From: Chloroflexota bacterium
GTDB lineage: Bacteria; Chloroflexota; Anaerolineae; Aggregatilineales; Phototrophicaceae
NCBI GenBank assembly: GCA_011523705.1
Contig: WTGC01000023.1
Location: 1 to 39,019 of the forward strand
Direction of reading: 5' to 3'
DNA length: 39,019 nucleotides
Under the pieces are notes generated by a model. It saw only the letters and a program-made list of their open reading frames with translations. It was not told the origin of the DNA and made no database searches. The translations under genes and the position numbers were made by a program. Shown in pieces: positions 26,555-34,010 of this stretch (within the stretch, counting starts at the first letter, position 1; each line of letters starts with the position of its first letter).

Positions 26555-26663
26555 CTACCCCATCCCCCGGCCCCAGGGTCCCCCATAAATCCCCCCCCAT
26601 TCGTCGGGGGGCGTCCAGCAAGCTAAGGTCGCGTAGACACTGACCTTCGGAAGGGGAGATTTC
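26555..26663. repeat. Disrupted copy of dispersed repeat family A
   Basis: The left end ctaccccatcccccgg and the central ccagcaagctaagg match the family A copies, and gaaggggaga closes it. Two unrelated stretches interrupt it: a C-rich/G-rich hairpin (cccccccc...gggggg, about 26591-26611) and about 20 bp after the central motif. It fills the 251-bp gap between the metallophosphoesterase stop and DUF2277 start, which holds no gene. Confidence 0.65.
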
Positions 26664-26744
26664 CTAGCGAGATTGAATCTTGCACGGAGAAGTTGGATCT
26701 GCTTAAGCGAATGAGTGAATTGAGCTTTACCACGTCCAACTGCT

Positions 26745-27626
26745 TCAGTCGCGATAGAGGTCCGGCGTCAGATCGCGATATTCGGGTGGCTGGTAGGGGC
26801 GCGTGTCTTCGACGAGCTGGAACTCGTCAAAGAGCGCGACGCTTTCGGGCTCATCGGCGTAGAAGCGCTGCTTCCATTGGAGGAAGGGCCAGAGTCTCAT
26901 GCGAGCGGTCTCAAATTCTTGCGTCAGCAGCATGGCGGCGACGCCGCAGCGCTGCACGAATTGCTGTTTGTCGAAGGCGGCGAATATGCTGTCATGTTCA
27001 AATGGGACGCGGCGGTGGGCGATCAGGTTCCAGCCCAAGTGGTCGCCGTCAAGAATCATGTAGCTTGCGCTGCGTTCGCCGTCGAGCGGGATGCCAACCG
27101 AACCCGGATTGAAGATATGCCAGGGTCCAATATGCCGTTCCATGGGGATATGGCTATGGGCGCAGATGACGGTCGCTTCGGTTATGCCGCTGAGCCAAGC
27201 CTCGACATCGCACTTCGCCGATAGCGGATGGATCGAGACCCAGGGATTATCCGGCAGGCCGTGGAAAACGCGAATCGGCGCGGCGTCGGGGAAGCGCAGC
27301 GAAAGCGTATCCGGCAGGCAGGCGACCACTTTGATCCAGCGAGCGCCCAATTGCTCAAGCAGCCATGGCGGCAAGGTGAAGCGGGACCAATGCGCGGGCA
27401 TGCGCGGCGTATCGAATTCGGTGACGTAGTAGCCGTTATTGCCGCGGATGACCGCCCAGTTGCGCTCACTGATGACTTCAAGCACTTCACGCGAAAATGG
27501 ACCGACATTGATGCTGTCGCCGGCGACGACAACGTGATCGACCTCGAAAGAAGCCATGTCGTCGATGACGGCTTCTAATGCAGGCAGGTTGCCGTGAATA
27601 TCGGCCAAAACAGCCAGACGTGTCAT
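26745..27626 (-). CDS. Metallophosphoesterase (calcineurin-like, YfcE group)
   Basis: The 293-residue product has the two-metal phosphoesterase motifs in order: DIHGN (near the N-terminus), VVAGDSINVGP, RGNNG (in place of the usual GNHD/GNCD), CAHSHIP and NPGSVGIP. It likely hydrolyses a small phosphodiester or phosphomonoester in the cytoplasm. The start is ATG 27626 with AAGGAG eight bases upstream; the open frame further upstream to 27680 lacks a site. It begins 54 bp after the galE stop and is probably in one operon with it. Confidence 0.9.
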   Translation of the reverse strand: MTRLAVLADIHGNLPALEAVIDDMASFEVDHVVVAGDSINVGPFSREVLEVISERNWAVIRGNNGYYVTEFDTPRMPAHWSRFTLPPWLLEQLGARWIKVVACLPDTLSLRFPDAAPIRVFHGLPDNPWVSIHPLSAKCDVEAWLSGITEATVICAHSHIPMERHIGPWHIFNPGSVGIPLDGERSASYMILDGDHLGWNLIAHRRVPFEHDSIFAAFDKQQFVQRCGVAAMLLTQEFETARMRLWPFLQWKQRFYADEPESVALFDEFQLVEDTRPYQPPEYRDLTPDLYRD

Positions 27627-27680
27627 ATCAGCTTCTCCTTGAACAGAAGCTGATACAAGGCGAGCTGGCTTTTTCACCAC

Positions 27681-28667
27681 TCAGGATTCGTAGCCGTTCG
27701 GATGGCGGCGGTGCCAATTCCAGGCGGTACGGATGATGGCCTCGAGGTTGTTGTAGTCGGTCTCCCAGCCCAGCTCGCGTCCGATCTTTTCGCTGTCTGC
27801 GACCAGGACGGGCAAGTCGCCGGGGCGGCGTGGCGCTTCAATAGTGGGGATGGCGTGCCCCGTCACTGCCCGCGAGGCTTCGATCACTTCGCGCACGGAG
27901 TAACCGCTGCCGCTGCCGAGGTTGTAGACGCGGCTTTCGCCATCAGCGAGCGCTTCCAAAGCCAGGATGTGGGCGCGCGCGAGATCGAGCACGTGCACGT
28001 AATCGCGGATGCAGGTGCCATCGGGCGTGTCGTAGTCGGCGCCGTAGATTTCAATCGCCTCGCGCTGGCCCAAGGCGACGCTGAGGACGAGGGGAATCAG
28101 ATGCGATTCGGGGTCGTGCGCTTCGCCAATGTGGCCGTCCGGATGGGCGCCGCAGGCATTGAAATAGCGCAGGCAGCAGTATTTGATGCCGTAGAGGCGA
28201 TCCATCCAGGCGAGCAAACGTTCAGCCATAAACTTTGTTTCGCCATAGATGCTACCGGGGATCAACGCCTCGCTCTCGTCGATGGGCACGCGCTCGGGTT
28301 CGTCGAAGAGATTGGCGGTGGAGGACAGAATGATGCGCTTGACGCCGTGCTCGCTGGCGCATTCTAGCAAATTGATGAAGGTATAGAGATTGTCGCGCAA
28401 GTAATCGAAGGGCTGCCGCATGCTTTCGCCGACCAGGATCTGCGAGGCGAAGTGCATGATGCCGTCGAATTGATCGGCTTGGAAGAGGTCCGCCAGCGCA
28501 GAACGGTCGTGCAGATCGCCGACGATCAGCGTCGCATCCGGGTGTACAGCGCCGCGGTTGCCCTTGATCAGGTTGTCGAAGACGACAACTTCATAGTCGC
28601 GCTCGGTCAGCAACTGCACGACATGGCTGCCGATATAGCCGGCGCCGCCGGTCACCAGGACTTTCAT
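27681..28667 (-). CDS. galE: UDP-glucose 4-epimerase
   Basis: The 328-residue product is a typical GalE. It has the NAD-binding [10 protein letters not shown] (6-15), the active-site Ser/Thr region [12 protein letters not shown] and the catalytic Tyr141-x3-Lys145 (YGETK). [24 protein letters not shown] and [20 protein letters not shown] are the usual substrate-binding segments. It interconverts UDP-glucose and UDP-galactose for sugar use and surface glycans. ATG 28667 ([10 protein letters not shown]) is the start; the frame is open to 28703 but without family support. It is divergent from the small membrane protein gene. Confidence 0.95.
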   Translation of the reverse strand: MKVLVTGGAGYIGSHVVQLLTERDYEVVVFDNLIKGNRGAVHPDATLIVGDLHDRSALADLFQADQFDGIMHFASQILVGESMRQPFDYLRDNLYTFINLLECASEHGVKRIILSSTANLFDEPERVPIDESEALIPGSIYGETKFMAERLLAWMDRLYGIKYCCLRYFNACGAHPDGHIGEAHDPESHLIPLVLSVALGQREAIEIYGADYDTPDGTCIRDYVHVLDLARAHILALEALADGESRVYNLGSGSGYSVREVIEASRAVTGHAIPTIEAPRRPGDLPVLVADSEKIGRELGWETDYNNLEAIIRTAWNWHRRHPNGYES

Positions 28668-28774
28668 AACATTCTCTCTTCCCAGCAGCCAAGTATAGCT
28701 CAATTGGCGTCGGTCGAGAAATCTCGCGCAGGCTGTCCGCGTCTAATCAGTCTAGCGACCGTATATAATTGTGT

Positions 28775-28984
28775 GTGGAAGACTGGCGGTTGAGCGCCAG
28801 CTCAAGTGATGTTGGTCGGCGGGCAATGAAGACGACGGACGAGCGCGAAGGAGAAGCGGGCTGGACGCCGGCGGAGCGGCAGGCTCTGCGCAAGCTGATC
28901 CGCATGGGCGTAATTTTGCTGCTGGCGATAGTGATTGCCGGCACGATTGCGGCGCTATTGAGTTCGGCGCTGGGTGGGGTGTAG
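28775..28984 (+). CDS. Small single-pass membrane protein, unknown
   Basis: The frame encodes up to 69 residues from GTG 28775, or 52 from ATG 28826 (MKTTDEREGEAGW). It has a charged N-terminus and one strong membrane helix, MGVILLLAIVIAGTIAALL, near the C-terminus. A perfect TATAAT at 28764-28769 ends five bases before the GTG, which would make a leaderless transcript; the ATG has only a weak site. I do not recognise a family. It is followed by a separate promoter for the next gene. Confidence 0.55.
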   Translation: MEDWRLSASSSDVGRRAMKTTDEREGEAGWTPAERQALRKLIRMGVILLLAIVIAGTIAALLSSALGGV

Positions 28985-29017
28985 GTCGCGCTGGGTGAAT
29001 GGCGGCGAGATAAGGGG

Positions 29018-29042
29018 TATAATGGGGCAGTGGTGAAGGAGC
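29018..29042 (+). promoter_or_regulatory. -10 box and ribosome binding site of the two-repeat/HNH unit
   Basis: TATAAT (29018-29023) is followed by AAGGAG (29037-29042), seven bases before ATG 29050. The -35 is weak (gtgaat at 28995-29000, 17-bp spacer). The arrangement indicates that the small-protein/HNH pair has its own promoter. Confidence 0.6.
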
Positions 29043-29049
29043 AAGTCTA

Positions 29050-29634
29050 ATGATTGAGACGCCAGCGCTCAACGTTTTGGTTGAAGTGGCCAGCTTCTTG
29101 GCAAACGAACCGACCGACAAGCAGCTGCTCGAATACAAGTTCCCCGACGATATGCAAGAGCGAATACATTATCTGCTCGACCGCAACGGCGAGGGCGAGC
29201 TGTCTTGCGATGAACGGCGTGAACTGGAGGATTATGTTCGCGCCAACAGGTTTATTGCAATGCTCAAGGTAAGCAGAGAACTCCTGCTCAAAGGTTTGGA
29301 GCCCAGCCAGAAATCGCCGATTCCCACAGCCAGCGCCGCGGGATTGCGTGATTGCGCGCGCAACGGTGAAGCTCTCAACATGAATGAAGCGCCAGAGCGC
29401 CATGTCTTTTCTGTCATTGCCGCTTTCTTGGCGTCTGACCCGACCGATGAGGAGTTGCTTGCCTATAACCTGCCGGACGATTTGTCAGTGCGCGTGAGCC
29501 ATCTGCTCTTCCTCAATCGCGAGTCTGAGCTGACCTGTGAACAGGTTGAAGAATTGGATGACTTTACTCACGCTGATAACATGTTTAGTCTTCTAAAAAC
29601 CAAGATCAGGCTGCGACACAGAGGCTTGGGTTAA
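29050..29634 (+). CDS. Two-repeat small acidic protein paired with HNH nuclease
   Basis: The 194-residue protein contains two copies of a module of about 75 residues. Copy 1 (about 5-80) has VEVASFLANEPTDKQLLEYKFPDDMQERIHYLLDRNGEGELS. Copy 2 (about 115-190) has IAAFLASDPTDEELLAYNLPDDLSVRVSHLLFLNRESELT. As I recall, single-copy versions are common directly upstream of HNH nucleases in Cyanobacteria, Chloroflexota and Planctomycetes; here two are fused through a linker of about 30 residues. Met111 (29380) lies before the second copy and could be a second start. Its stop overlaps the nuclease start as TAATG, so the two are translationally coupled. A role as an antitoxin-like or regulatory partner is inference only. 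Confidence 0.75.
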   Translation: MIETPALNVLVEVASFLANEPTDKQLLEYKFPDDMQERIHYLLDRNGEGELSCDERRELEDYVRANRFIAMLKVSRELLLKGLEPSQKSPIPTASAAGLRDCARNGEALNMNEAPERHVFSVIAAFLASDPTDEELLAYNLPDDLSVRVSHLLFLNRESELTCEQVEELDDFTHADNMFSLLKTKIRLRHRGLG

Positions 29635-30056
29635 TGGCGCTTAGCGCCAGGCGGCGCCGGGAAGTATACGAACGGGCTGGGGGATGCTGCGAGTATTGCC
29701 GCAGAGCTGTCGGTGTGCGTCTGGTTCCGTTTGAAGTCGACCATATCATTCCTCTAAAGCACGGTGGCGATGATATTGGACAAAATCTTTGCTTGGCATG
29801 CGAGCCTTGCAACCGGTACAATGGCGCCAACGTTGCGGCAATCGACGCTCTCACTGACGAGCGGACGAGGCTATACAATCCTCGCCAGCAGGCCTGGTCG
29901 GAACATTTCAATATCCATCCCGACGGCTCACTCTCAGGCAGTACCCCTGAAGCCCGCGCTTCCGTTCGCGTACTCCGCATAAACGATCCTCCACGTATCC
30001 AGCAACGCCATGGCGAAATGCTGCTCGGCAATTACCCGTGTCCGAAGAACTCCTAA
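29634..30056 (+). CDS. HNH endonuclease
   Basis: The 140-residue protein has the HNH/treble-clef fold motifs: CEYC, then VDHIIPLKHGGDD (catalytic His with Asp before it), then NLCLACEPCNRYNG with the second cysteine pair and Asn. The C-terminal half (LYNPRQQAWSEHFNIHPDGSLSGSTPEARASV) is the conserved tail of the group usually found behind a small acidic protein. It should cut DNA or RNA in a metal-dependent way. The start ATG 29634 overlaps the preceding stop (TAATG), and the 3' end overlaps rluD by 19 bp in another frame. The extreme C-terminus is basic and may be non-conserved. Confidence 0.9.
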   Translation: MALSARRRREVYERAGGCCEYCRRAVGVRLVPFEVDHIIPLKHGGDDIGQNLCLACEPCNRYNGANVAAIDALTDERTRLYNPRQQAWSEHFNIHPDGSLSGSTPEARASVRVLRINDPPRIQQRHGEMLLGNYPCPKNS

Positions 30057-30961
30057 GCCTCACCGTCAACAGTGCCAACCAACGCCTTGACAAATTCCTG
30101 CTGGCGCATTTGGACGGCTTCTCGCGCGCGCAGGCGCAGCACTTGATCCGCGAGGGCTGCGTGCTGGTGGATGGCGCGGCGCAAAAGACTGGCTACAAGC
30201 TCAAAGGTGGCGAGCGGATCACTGTGCGCATCCCGCCGCGCGCGGAGACATCAATCGAGCCGGAAGACATCCCGCTGGAAATCATCTACGAAGACGACTA
30301 CCTGGCCGTGATTGACAAGCCGGCCGGCATGGTGGTACATCCGGGGGCGGGCAACGAGAGCGGCACGCTGGTCCATGCGCTGCTGGCGCGCTTCCCGGAG
30401 TTAGCGAAAATGATGGACGACCCGGATGTGGGCGAGCGGCTGGGCATCGTCCACCGGCTGGATCGGGGCACGAGCGGTCTGATTGTCACGGCGCGGGACA
30501 GGGCGAGCTTGCTGACGCTGATGGCGCAATTTCAGGCGCGCACGGTGGACAAGGTTTACCTGGCGCTGCTGGAGAAGCGGCCGGCGTCGAATCGCGGCAC
30601 GGTTGACGCGCCCATCGCTCGCGATCCGCGGCAGCGCAAACGCATGGCGGTTCGGCGGGACGGCCGGCCCGCGCAGACGGAATTCGAAGTGCTGGATGAT
30701 GACTTTCAGGGCGACCGCGCGCTGGTGCGGCTACGGCTGCTGACCGGGCGGACGCATCAGATCCGCGCGCACATGGCCTTCATTGGCTGCCCGGTGGTGG
30801 GGGACGCGGTCTATGGGTATCGGAAGCAGCGGGTGAAGATGAAGCGGCAATTTCTGCACGCGCATGCGTTGGCCTTTGATCATCCGGCGAGTGGGGAGCG
30901 GCTGGCTTTTGTGAGCGAGTTGCCGGTTGGGTTGGTGGATGTGATGGGGAAGTTGCGGTAG
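30038..30961 (+). CDS. rluD: Ribosomal large subunit pseudouridine synthase, RluD family
   Basis: The 307-residue product has an N-terminal S4 RNA-binding domain (RLDKFLLAHLDGFSRAQAQHLIREGCVLVDG) and an RsuA/RluA-type catalytic domain. The signature IVHRLDRGTSGLIV contains catalytic Asp142, and GRTHQIRAHMAFIGCPVVGD is the second conserved block. It converts specific uridines in 23S rRNA to pseudouridine. The start is GTG 30038 inside the end of the HNH gene. RluD, RluA or RluC assignment cannot be settled by eye, but the S4 domain favours RluC/RluD. Confidence 0.92.
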   Translation: MSEELLSLTVNSANQRLDKFLLAHLDGFSRAQAQHLIREGCVLVDGAAQKTGYKLKGGERITVRIPPRAETSIEPEDIPLEIIYEDDYLAVIDKPAGMVVHPGAGNESGTLVHALLARFPELAKMMDDPDVGERLGIVHRLDRGTSGLIVTARDRASLLTLMAQFQARTVDKVYLALLEKRPASNRGTVDAPIARDPRQRKRMAVRRDGRPAQTEFEVLDDDFQGDRALVRLRLLTGRTHQIRAHMAFIGCPVVGDAVYGYRKQRVKMKRQFLHAHALAFDHPASGERLAFVSELPVGLVDVMGKLR

Positions 30962-30979
30962 GGTTTTTTGGTTGAACTA

Positions 30980-30994
30980 CAGAGGGCGCAGAGG
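30980..30994. repeat. Left 15-bp inverted repeat flanking the HEPN/nuclease-like gene
   Basis: cagagggcgcagagg here matches, in inverted orientation, 32613-32627 at 14 of 15 positions. It sits in a longer purine-rich string, acagagg...gcagag (30978-31010), of a type common as dispersed repeats in these genomes. Confidence 0.65.
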
Positions 30995-31022
30995 TACAGA
31001 GGCGCAGAGTAATTCAATGGCG

Positions 31023-32534
31023 CTACCGAATTCCGGTTACTACGTATCGTCCGCTTCCCCGGAACTCATAGTCAAATTCAAATCGCTCATCTACAGGAAT
31101 GACGTTGACAAGTCTTTTCGCTGGCGGAGGACAGTTGTTTTCGACGCGGTGGCCTGTGGATATTTCGATTTCCATGGCTTGATAACATGTGCCGGCAAGA
31201 ATTTCTTCGTCTTCAACCCAAAAGTGCTTTTCGCCCGCTGCGTCATAGATTCTCACACTACCTCTTCGATTCTTGATGAATCCTTTCGCTTTCTTTGTGC
31301 CCCATTCAAACAACTGACGTGCTGGGTAAGCATTGTCCTGAATTAATCTTGGTTCGCGCGGTTTGGGCGGTACGCCGCGGGTCTTTTCGATTGTAGGTAC
31401 AGTCGGAGGTAATGTAGGCAGATTGTCGCGTTCGGCTTGACCAAGCGGCGCGTCTGTGGCTTTTGGCGGATGTTTGGCCGCATTCCGCGCTTCGCGTTCG
31501 TATTTCAGGCGGGCGAGTTCGTCGTTGTGGCGATCGGCCTGCGCCGCTTCATCGGTGGCGTTAACCACTTCCAACAGCCGCCTGGCGATATAAGCGACAT
31601 GTTGCGCATCGTCATTGGTGAAGGTTTCCTGATGGGCCCACTTGTTGCGTGCTTCCATGAGTAAGCTGACGTAGCTGCGCTCGCTGTGCCCCAGCTTCTC
31701 TTTGAACACCTCATTCCAGCTGTAGAACATGACCTTCAACCAGCCTTGCGTATCAATCCGCTTCAGTTCGCCCGGCAGGCTGATGTTTGTGCCCCCGTCG
31801 TAGAGTTGGAGTTCCAATTCCTCCAGATACTTGCTTTTGTGAACGAACTTGTACTGCAGCAGCACATAGGGACCCAAGCCGCTCTTGAGCAGGTCCATGA
31901 TTTCGCCAACTCGATCATTATTTGACTTCGCCATCTCACCGCCCCCTACTCTTTTGACCTCGGCGAAATGCATCATGAAGTCTTCTGACGGTTGCTTCAA
32001 TTCATTTGACAAGAGTTGCAAAACCGCCAGTTTCTGCGCATTTGATAAAATGCGAGCCGCATCGAAATTTGACTTTGTAAATCCGTCGAGTTCTTCTGCA
32101 AGCCTTTCGTTGAGGTTGAGCATGTCAATGACAAGAAACGGCTCCCTGTCCATGATGTTTCTCTTCTTTAAGTCTGTATAAAACTGATATGTTATGCCGT
32201 TGGACAAAATTCCCAAGCGGACTTCATCGGCATTAAAACAACTATGTAGTTGTTTCCAGTGATTTTCTTTTAAGACGGTGCTTGCGGACTCAGTTTCAAT
32301 GAGAACAACGGGTTTTCCACCTCGTTTTATTGCATAATCAACCCGTTCGCCGCCCCTGCTTCGCGCATCCGCGACGTATTCAGGTTCAACTTCATCCAGA
32401 TTGCTTGTATCGTAGCCGAGTGCTTCAATGAACGGCCGAATAGAGACTTGTTTTGTCGCTTCCTCCGTCTTCATAAGATGGCGCTGACGTCTGACTTTCG
32501 CCGATATCTTGTGGATTCGTTCAAGTAAATCCAT
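31023..32534 (-). CDS. Stand-alone HsdR-N-like (PD-(D/E)XK) plus Swt1-type HEPN protein
   Basis: The 503-residue protein appears to have three parts. Residues 28-150 resemble the N-terminal domain of type I restriction R subunits: SIRPFIEALGYDTSNLDEVEPEY, then ERVDYAIKRGGKPVVLIETES. Asp66 and Glu80 fit the PD-(D/E)XK core, but the usual catalytic Lys is Glu82 (IETE instead of IEAK). Residues about 207-330 resemble a Swt1-like HEPN domain with RNKWAH (296-301), the R-x4-H motif of HEPN ribonucleases. A Pro-rich linker (355-400) leads to a small C-terminal domain of unknown type. No helicase, methylase or specificity subunit is adjacent. A defence or nucleic-acid surveillance role is inferred. 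ATG 32534 is the start. Confidence 0.75.
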   Translation of the reverse strand: MDLLERIHKISAKVRRQRHLMKTEEATKQVSIRPFIEALGYDTSNLDEVEPEYVADARSRGGERVDYAIKRGGKPVVLIETESASTVLKENHWKQLHSCFNADEVRLGILSNGITYQFYTDLKKRNIMDREPFLVIDMLNLNERLAEELDGFTKSNFDAARILSNAQKLAVLQLLSNELKQPSEDFMMHFAEVKRVGGGEMAKSNNDRVGEIMDLLKSGLGPYVLLQYKFVHKSKYLEELELQLYDGGTNISLPGELKRIDTQGWLKVMFYSWNEVFKEKLGHSERSYVSLLMEARNKWAHQETFTNDDAQHVAYIARRLLEVVNATDEAAQADRHNDELARLKYEREARNAAKHPPKATDAPLGQAERDNLPTLPPTVPTIEKTRGVPPKPREPRLIQDNAYPARQLFEWGTKKAKGFIKNRRGSVRIYDAAGEKHFWVEDEEILAGTCYQAMEIEISTGHRVENNCPPPAKRLVNVIPVDERFEFDYEFRGSGRYVVTGIR

Positions 32535-32612
32535 GCCTGCATACTCGCAATGATTATTCCGTCATGCTTCAACAATTCTAACATACCCTCACTGATAAGC
32601 TGAAATCGCTTT

Positions 32613-32627
32613 CCTCCGCGCCCTCTG
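32613..32627. repeat. Right 15-bp inverted repeat flanking the HEPN/nuclease-like gene
   Basis: cctccgcgccctctg is the reverse complement of cagagggcgcggagg, differing at one base from 30980-30994. It lies 79 bp upstream of the HEPN/nuclease-like start codon and just before the maturase promoter. Confidence 0.65.
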
Positions 32628-32648
32628 TGCCACCGCGCCGAAATCGGC

Positions 32649-32654
32649 TATACT
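32649..32654 (+). promoter_or_regulatory. -10 box of the sulfatase maturase gene, possibly leaderless
   Basis: TATACT ends seven bases before ATG 32662, with no ribosome binding site between. No convincing -35 is seen. The geometry resembles the holB promoter. Confidence 0.5.
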
Positions 32655-32661
32655 CCCCACT

Positions 32662-33966
32662 ATGCAAGCAACAACCACACAGCAACCCACCGCCTTCCAC
32701 CTAATGACCAAGCCGCGGGGCGCGATCTGCAACCTCGACTGCAAGTATTGCTATTTCCTCTCCAAAGAAGCGCTTTATCCGGGCAGCAAGTTCCGCATGT
32801 CGGACAACTTGCTTGAAGAATACATCCGCCAGTACATTGAGGCGCAGCAAGTCAACGACATCAACTTCGCCTGGCAGGGCGGCGAGCCGACCCTGATGGG
32901 CGTCGAATTCTTTCGGCAAGCCGTCCGTTATCAGCAGAAGCACAAACGCCCGCACATGCGCATCACGAATGCGCTGCAGACCAACGCGGTCACGCTGGAT
33001 GACGAATGGTGCGAGTTCTTCGCTAGGAACGACTTTCTGCTGGGTGTCAGCCTTGATGGTCCGGCGGATGTGCACGACTACTACCGTGTGGACAAGGGTG
33101 GCAATCCGACCTTTGACAAGGTGATGGCGGGGCTGCGGCTGCTGCAGAAGCATGGCGCCGAATACAATATCCTGACGACGGTGCATGCCGCCAACGAGGG
33201 GCAGGGCGCGCGCGTCTATCGATTTTTGCGCGATGAGGTGGGCACGAAGTTCATGCAGTTCATCCCCATCGTCGAGCGCGACAATGACACCGGCTATCAA
33301 GAGGGCGATCAGGTCACCGAGCGCTCTATCACGGCGGCTGGCTACGGGCAGTTCCTCATCGACATGTACGAAGAGTGGGTGCGGCAAGATGTCGGGCGGG
33401 TCTTCGTGCAGATTTTCGATATCGCGCTGGCGGCTTGGACGGGCGCGCCGCCCGGGCTCTGCATCTTTGACGAAACCTGCGGCTTGGCGCTGGCGATGGA
33501 GCACAATGGCGATGTCTTCTCCTGCGATCATTATGTCGAGCCCGAATACAAGCTGGGCAATATTCTCGATGTGCCGCTGAGCGAAATTGTGGTGATGGAC
33601 GAGCAGATCAAGTTCGGCCAAGACAAGCGTGATACGCTGCCGCAGTATTGCCTCGATTGCGAAGTGAAGTTCGTCTGCAATGGCGGCTGCCCCAAGAACC
33701 GCTTCATAGAGACGCCGGCAGGCGAGCCCGGCTTGAATTACCTCTGCGCTGGATATCGCGCCTTTTTCAATCACGTGCGCCCGACGATGAATTTCATGGC
33801 GGCCGAGTTGGCAGCGCGGCGTCCGCCGGCCAACGTGATGCTGGAGCTGGCGCGCTATGACGCCGAGTTGGAGCGCGCCTTCGCGGCGGCCGGGCGCAAC
33901 GATCCCTGCCCCTGCGGCAGCGGGCTGAAGTTCAAGCGCTGTCATGGGCGGCGGCCGGGAAATTAA
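32662..33966 (+). CDS. Anaerobic sulfatase-maturating radical SAM enzyme with SEC-C tail
   Basis: The 434-residue enzyme opens with the radical SAM cluster motif CNLDCKYC (Cys23, Cys27, Cys30). A SPASM domain with further Fe-S cysteines follows: CGLALAMEHNGDVFSCDHYVEPE (Asp289 at the proposed base position) and YCLDCEVKFVCNGGCPKNRF. It converts the active-site Cys or Ser of sulfatases to formylglycine without oxygen. The last 20 residues, RNDPCPCGSGLKFKRCHG, form a SEC-C zinc motif, an unusual addition for this family as I know it. The likely client in this window is the Cys-type sulfatase at 19753-21141. A TATACT box seven bases upstream of ATG 32662 suggests a leaderless message. Confidence 0.92.
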   Translation: MQATTTQQPTAFHLMTKPRGAICNLDCKYCYFLSKEALYPGSKFRMSDNLLEEYIRQYIEAQQVNDINFAWQGGEPTLMGVEFFRQAVRYQQKHKRPHMRITNALQTNAVTLDDEWCEFFARNDFLLGVSLDGPADVHDYYRVDKGGNPTFDKVMAGLRLLQKHGAEYNILTTVHAANEGQGARVYRFLRDEVGTKFMQFIPIVERDNDTGYQEGDQVTERSITAAGYGQFLIDMYEEWVRQDVGRVFVQIFDIALAAWTGAPPGLCIFDETCGLALAMEHNGDVFSCDHYVEPEYKLGNILDVPLSEIVVMDEQIKFGQDKRDTLPQYCLDCEVKFVCNGGCPKNRFIETPAGEPGLNYLCAGYRAFFNHVRPTMNFMAAELAARRPPANVMLELARYDAELERAFAAAGRNDPCPCGSGLKFKRCHGRRPGN

Positions 33967-34010
33967 CCATTTAAGTCTCGCATCTTACAGCGTGACTCTG
34001 GAGCATCACG

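Noticed and set aside
25384..26643. A 419-codon open frame antisense to the oxidoreductase and DUF2277
   Set aside because: It covers two recognisable genes on the other strand and shows no motif of its own.
31023..32534. A complete type I restriction system
   Set aside because: Only an HsdR-N-like domain is present. There is no helicase motor, methylase or specificity gene nearby, and the catalytic Lys is replaced.
32701..33945. A 414-codon open frame antisense to the maturase
   Set aside because: The forward frame holds all the radical SAM and SPASM cysteines; the reverse frame is a shadow.
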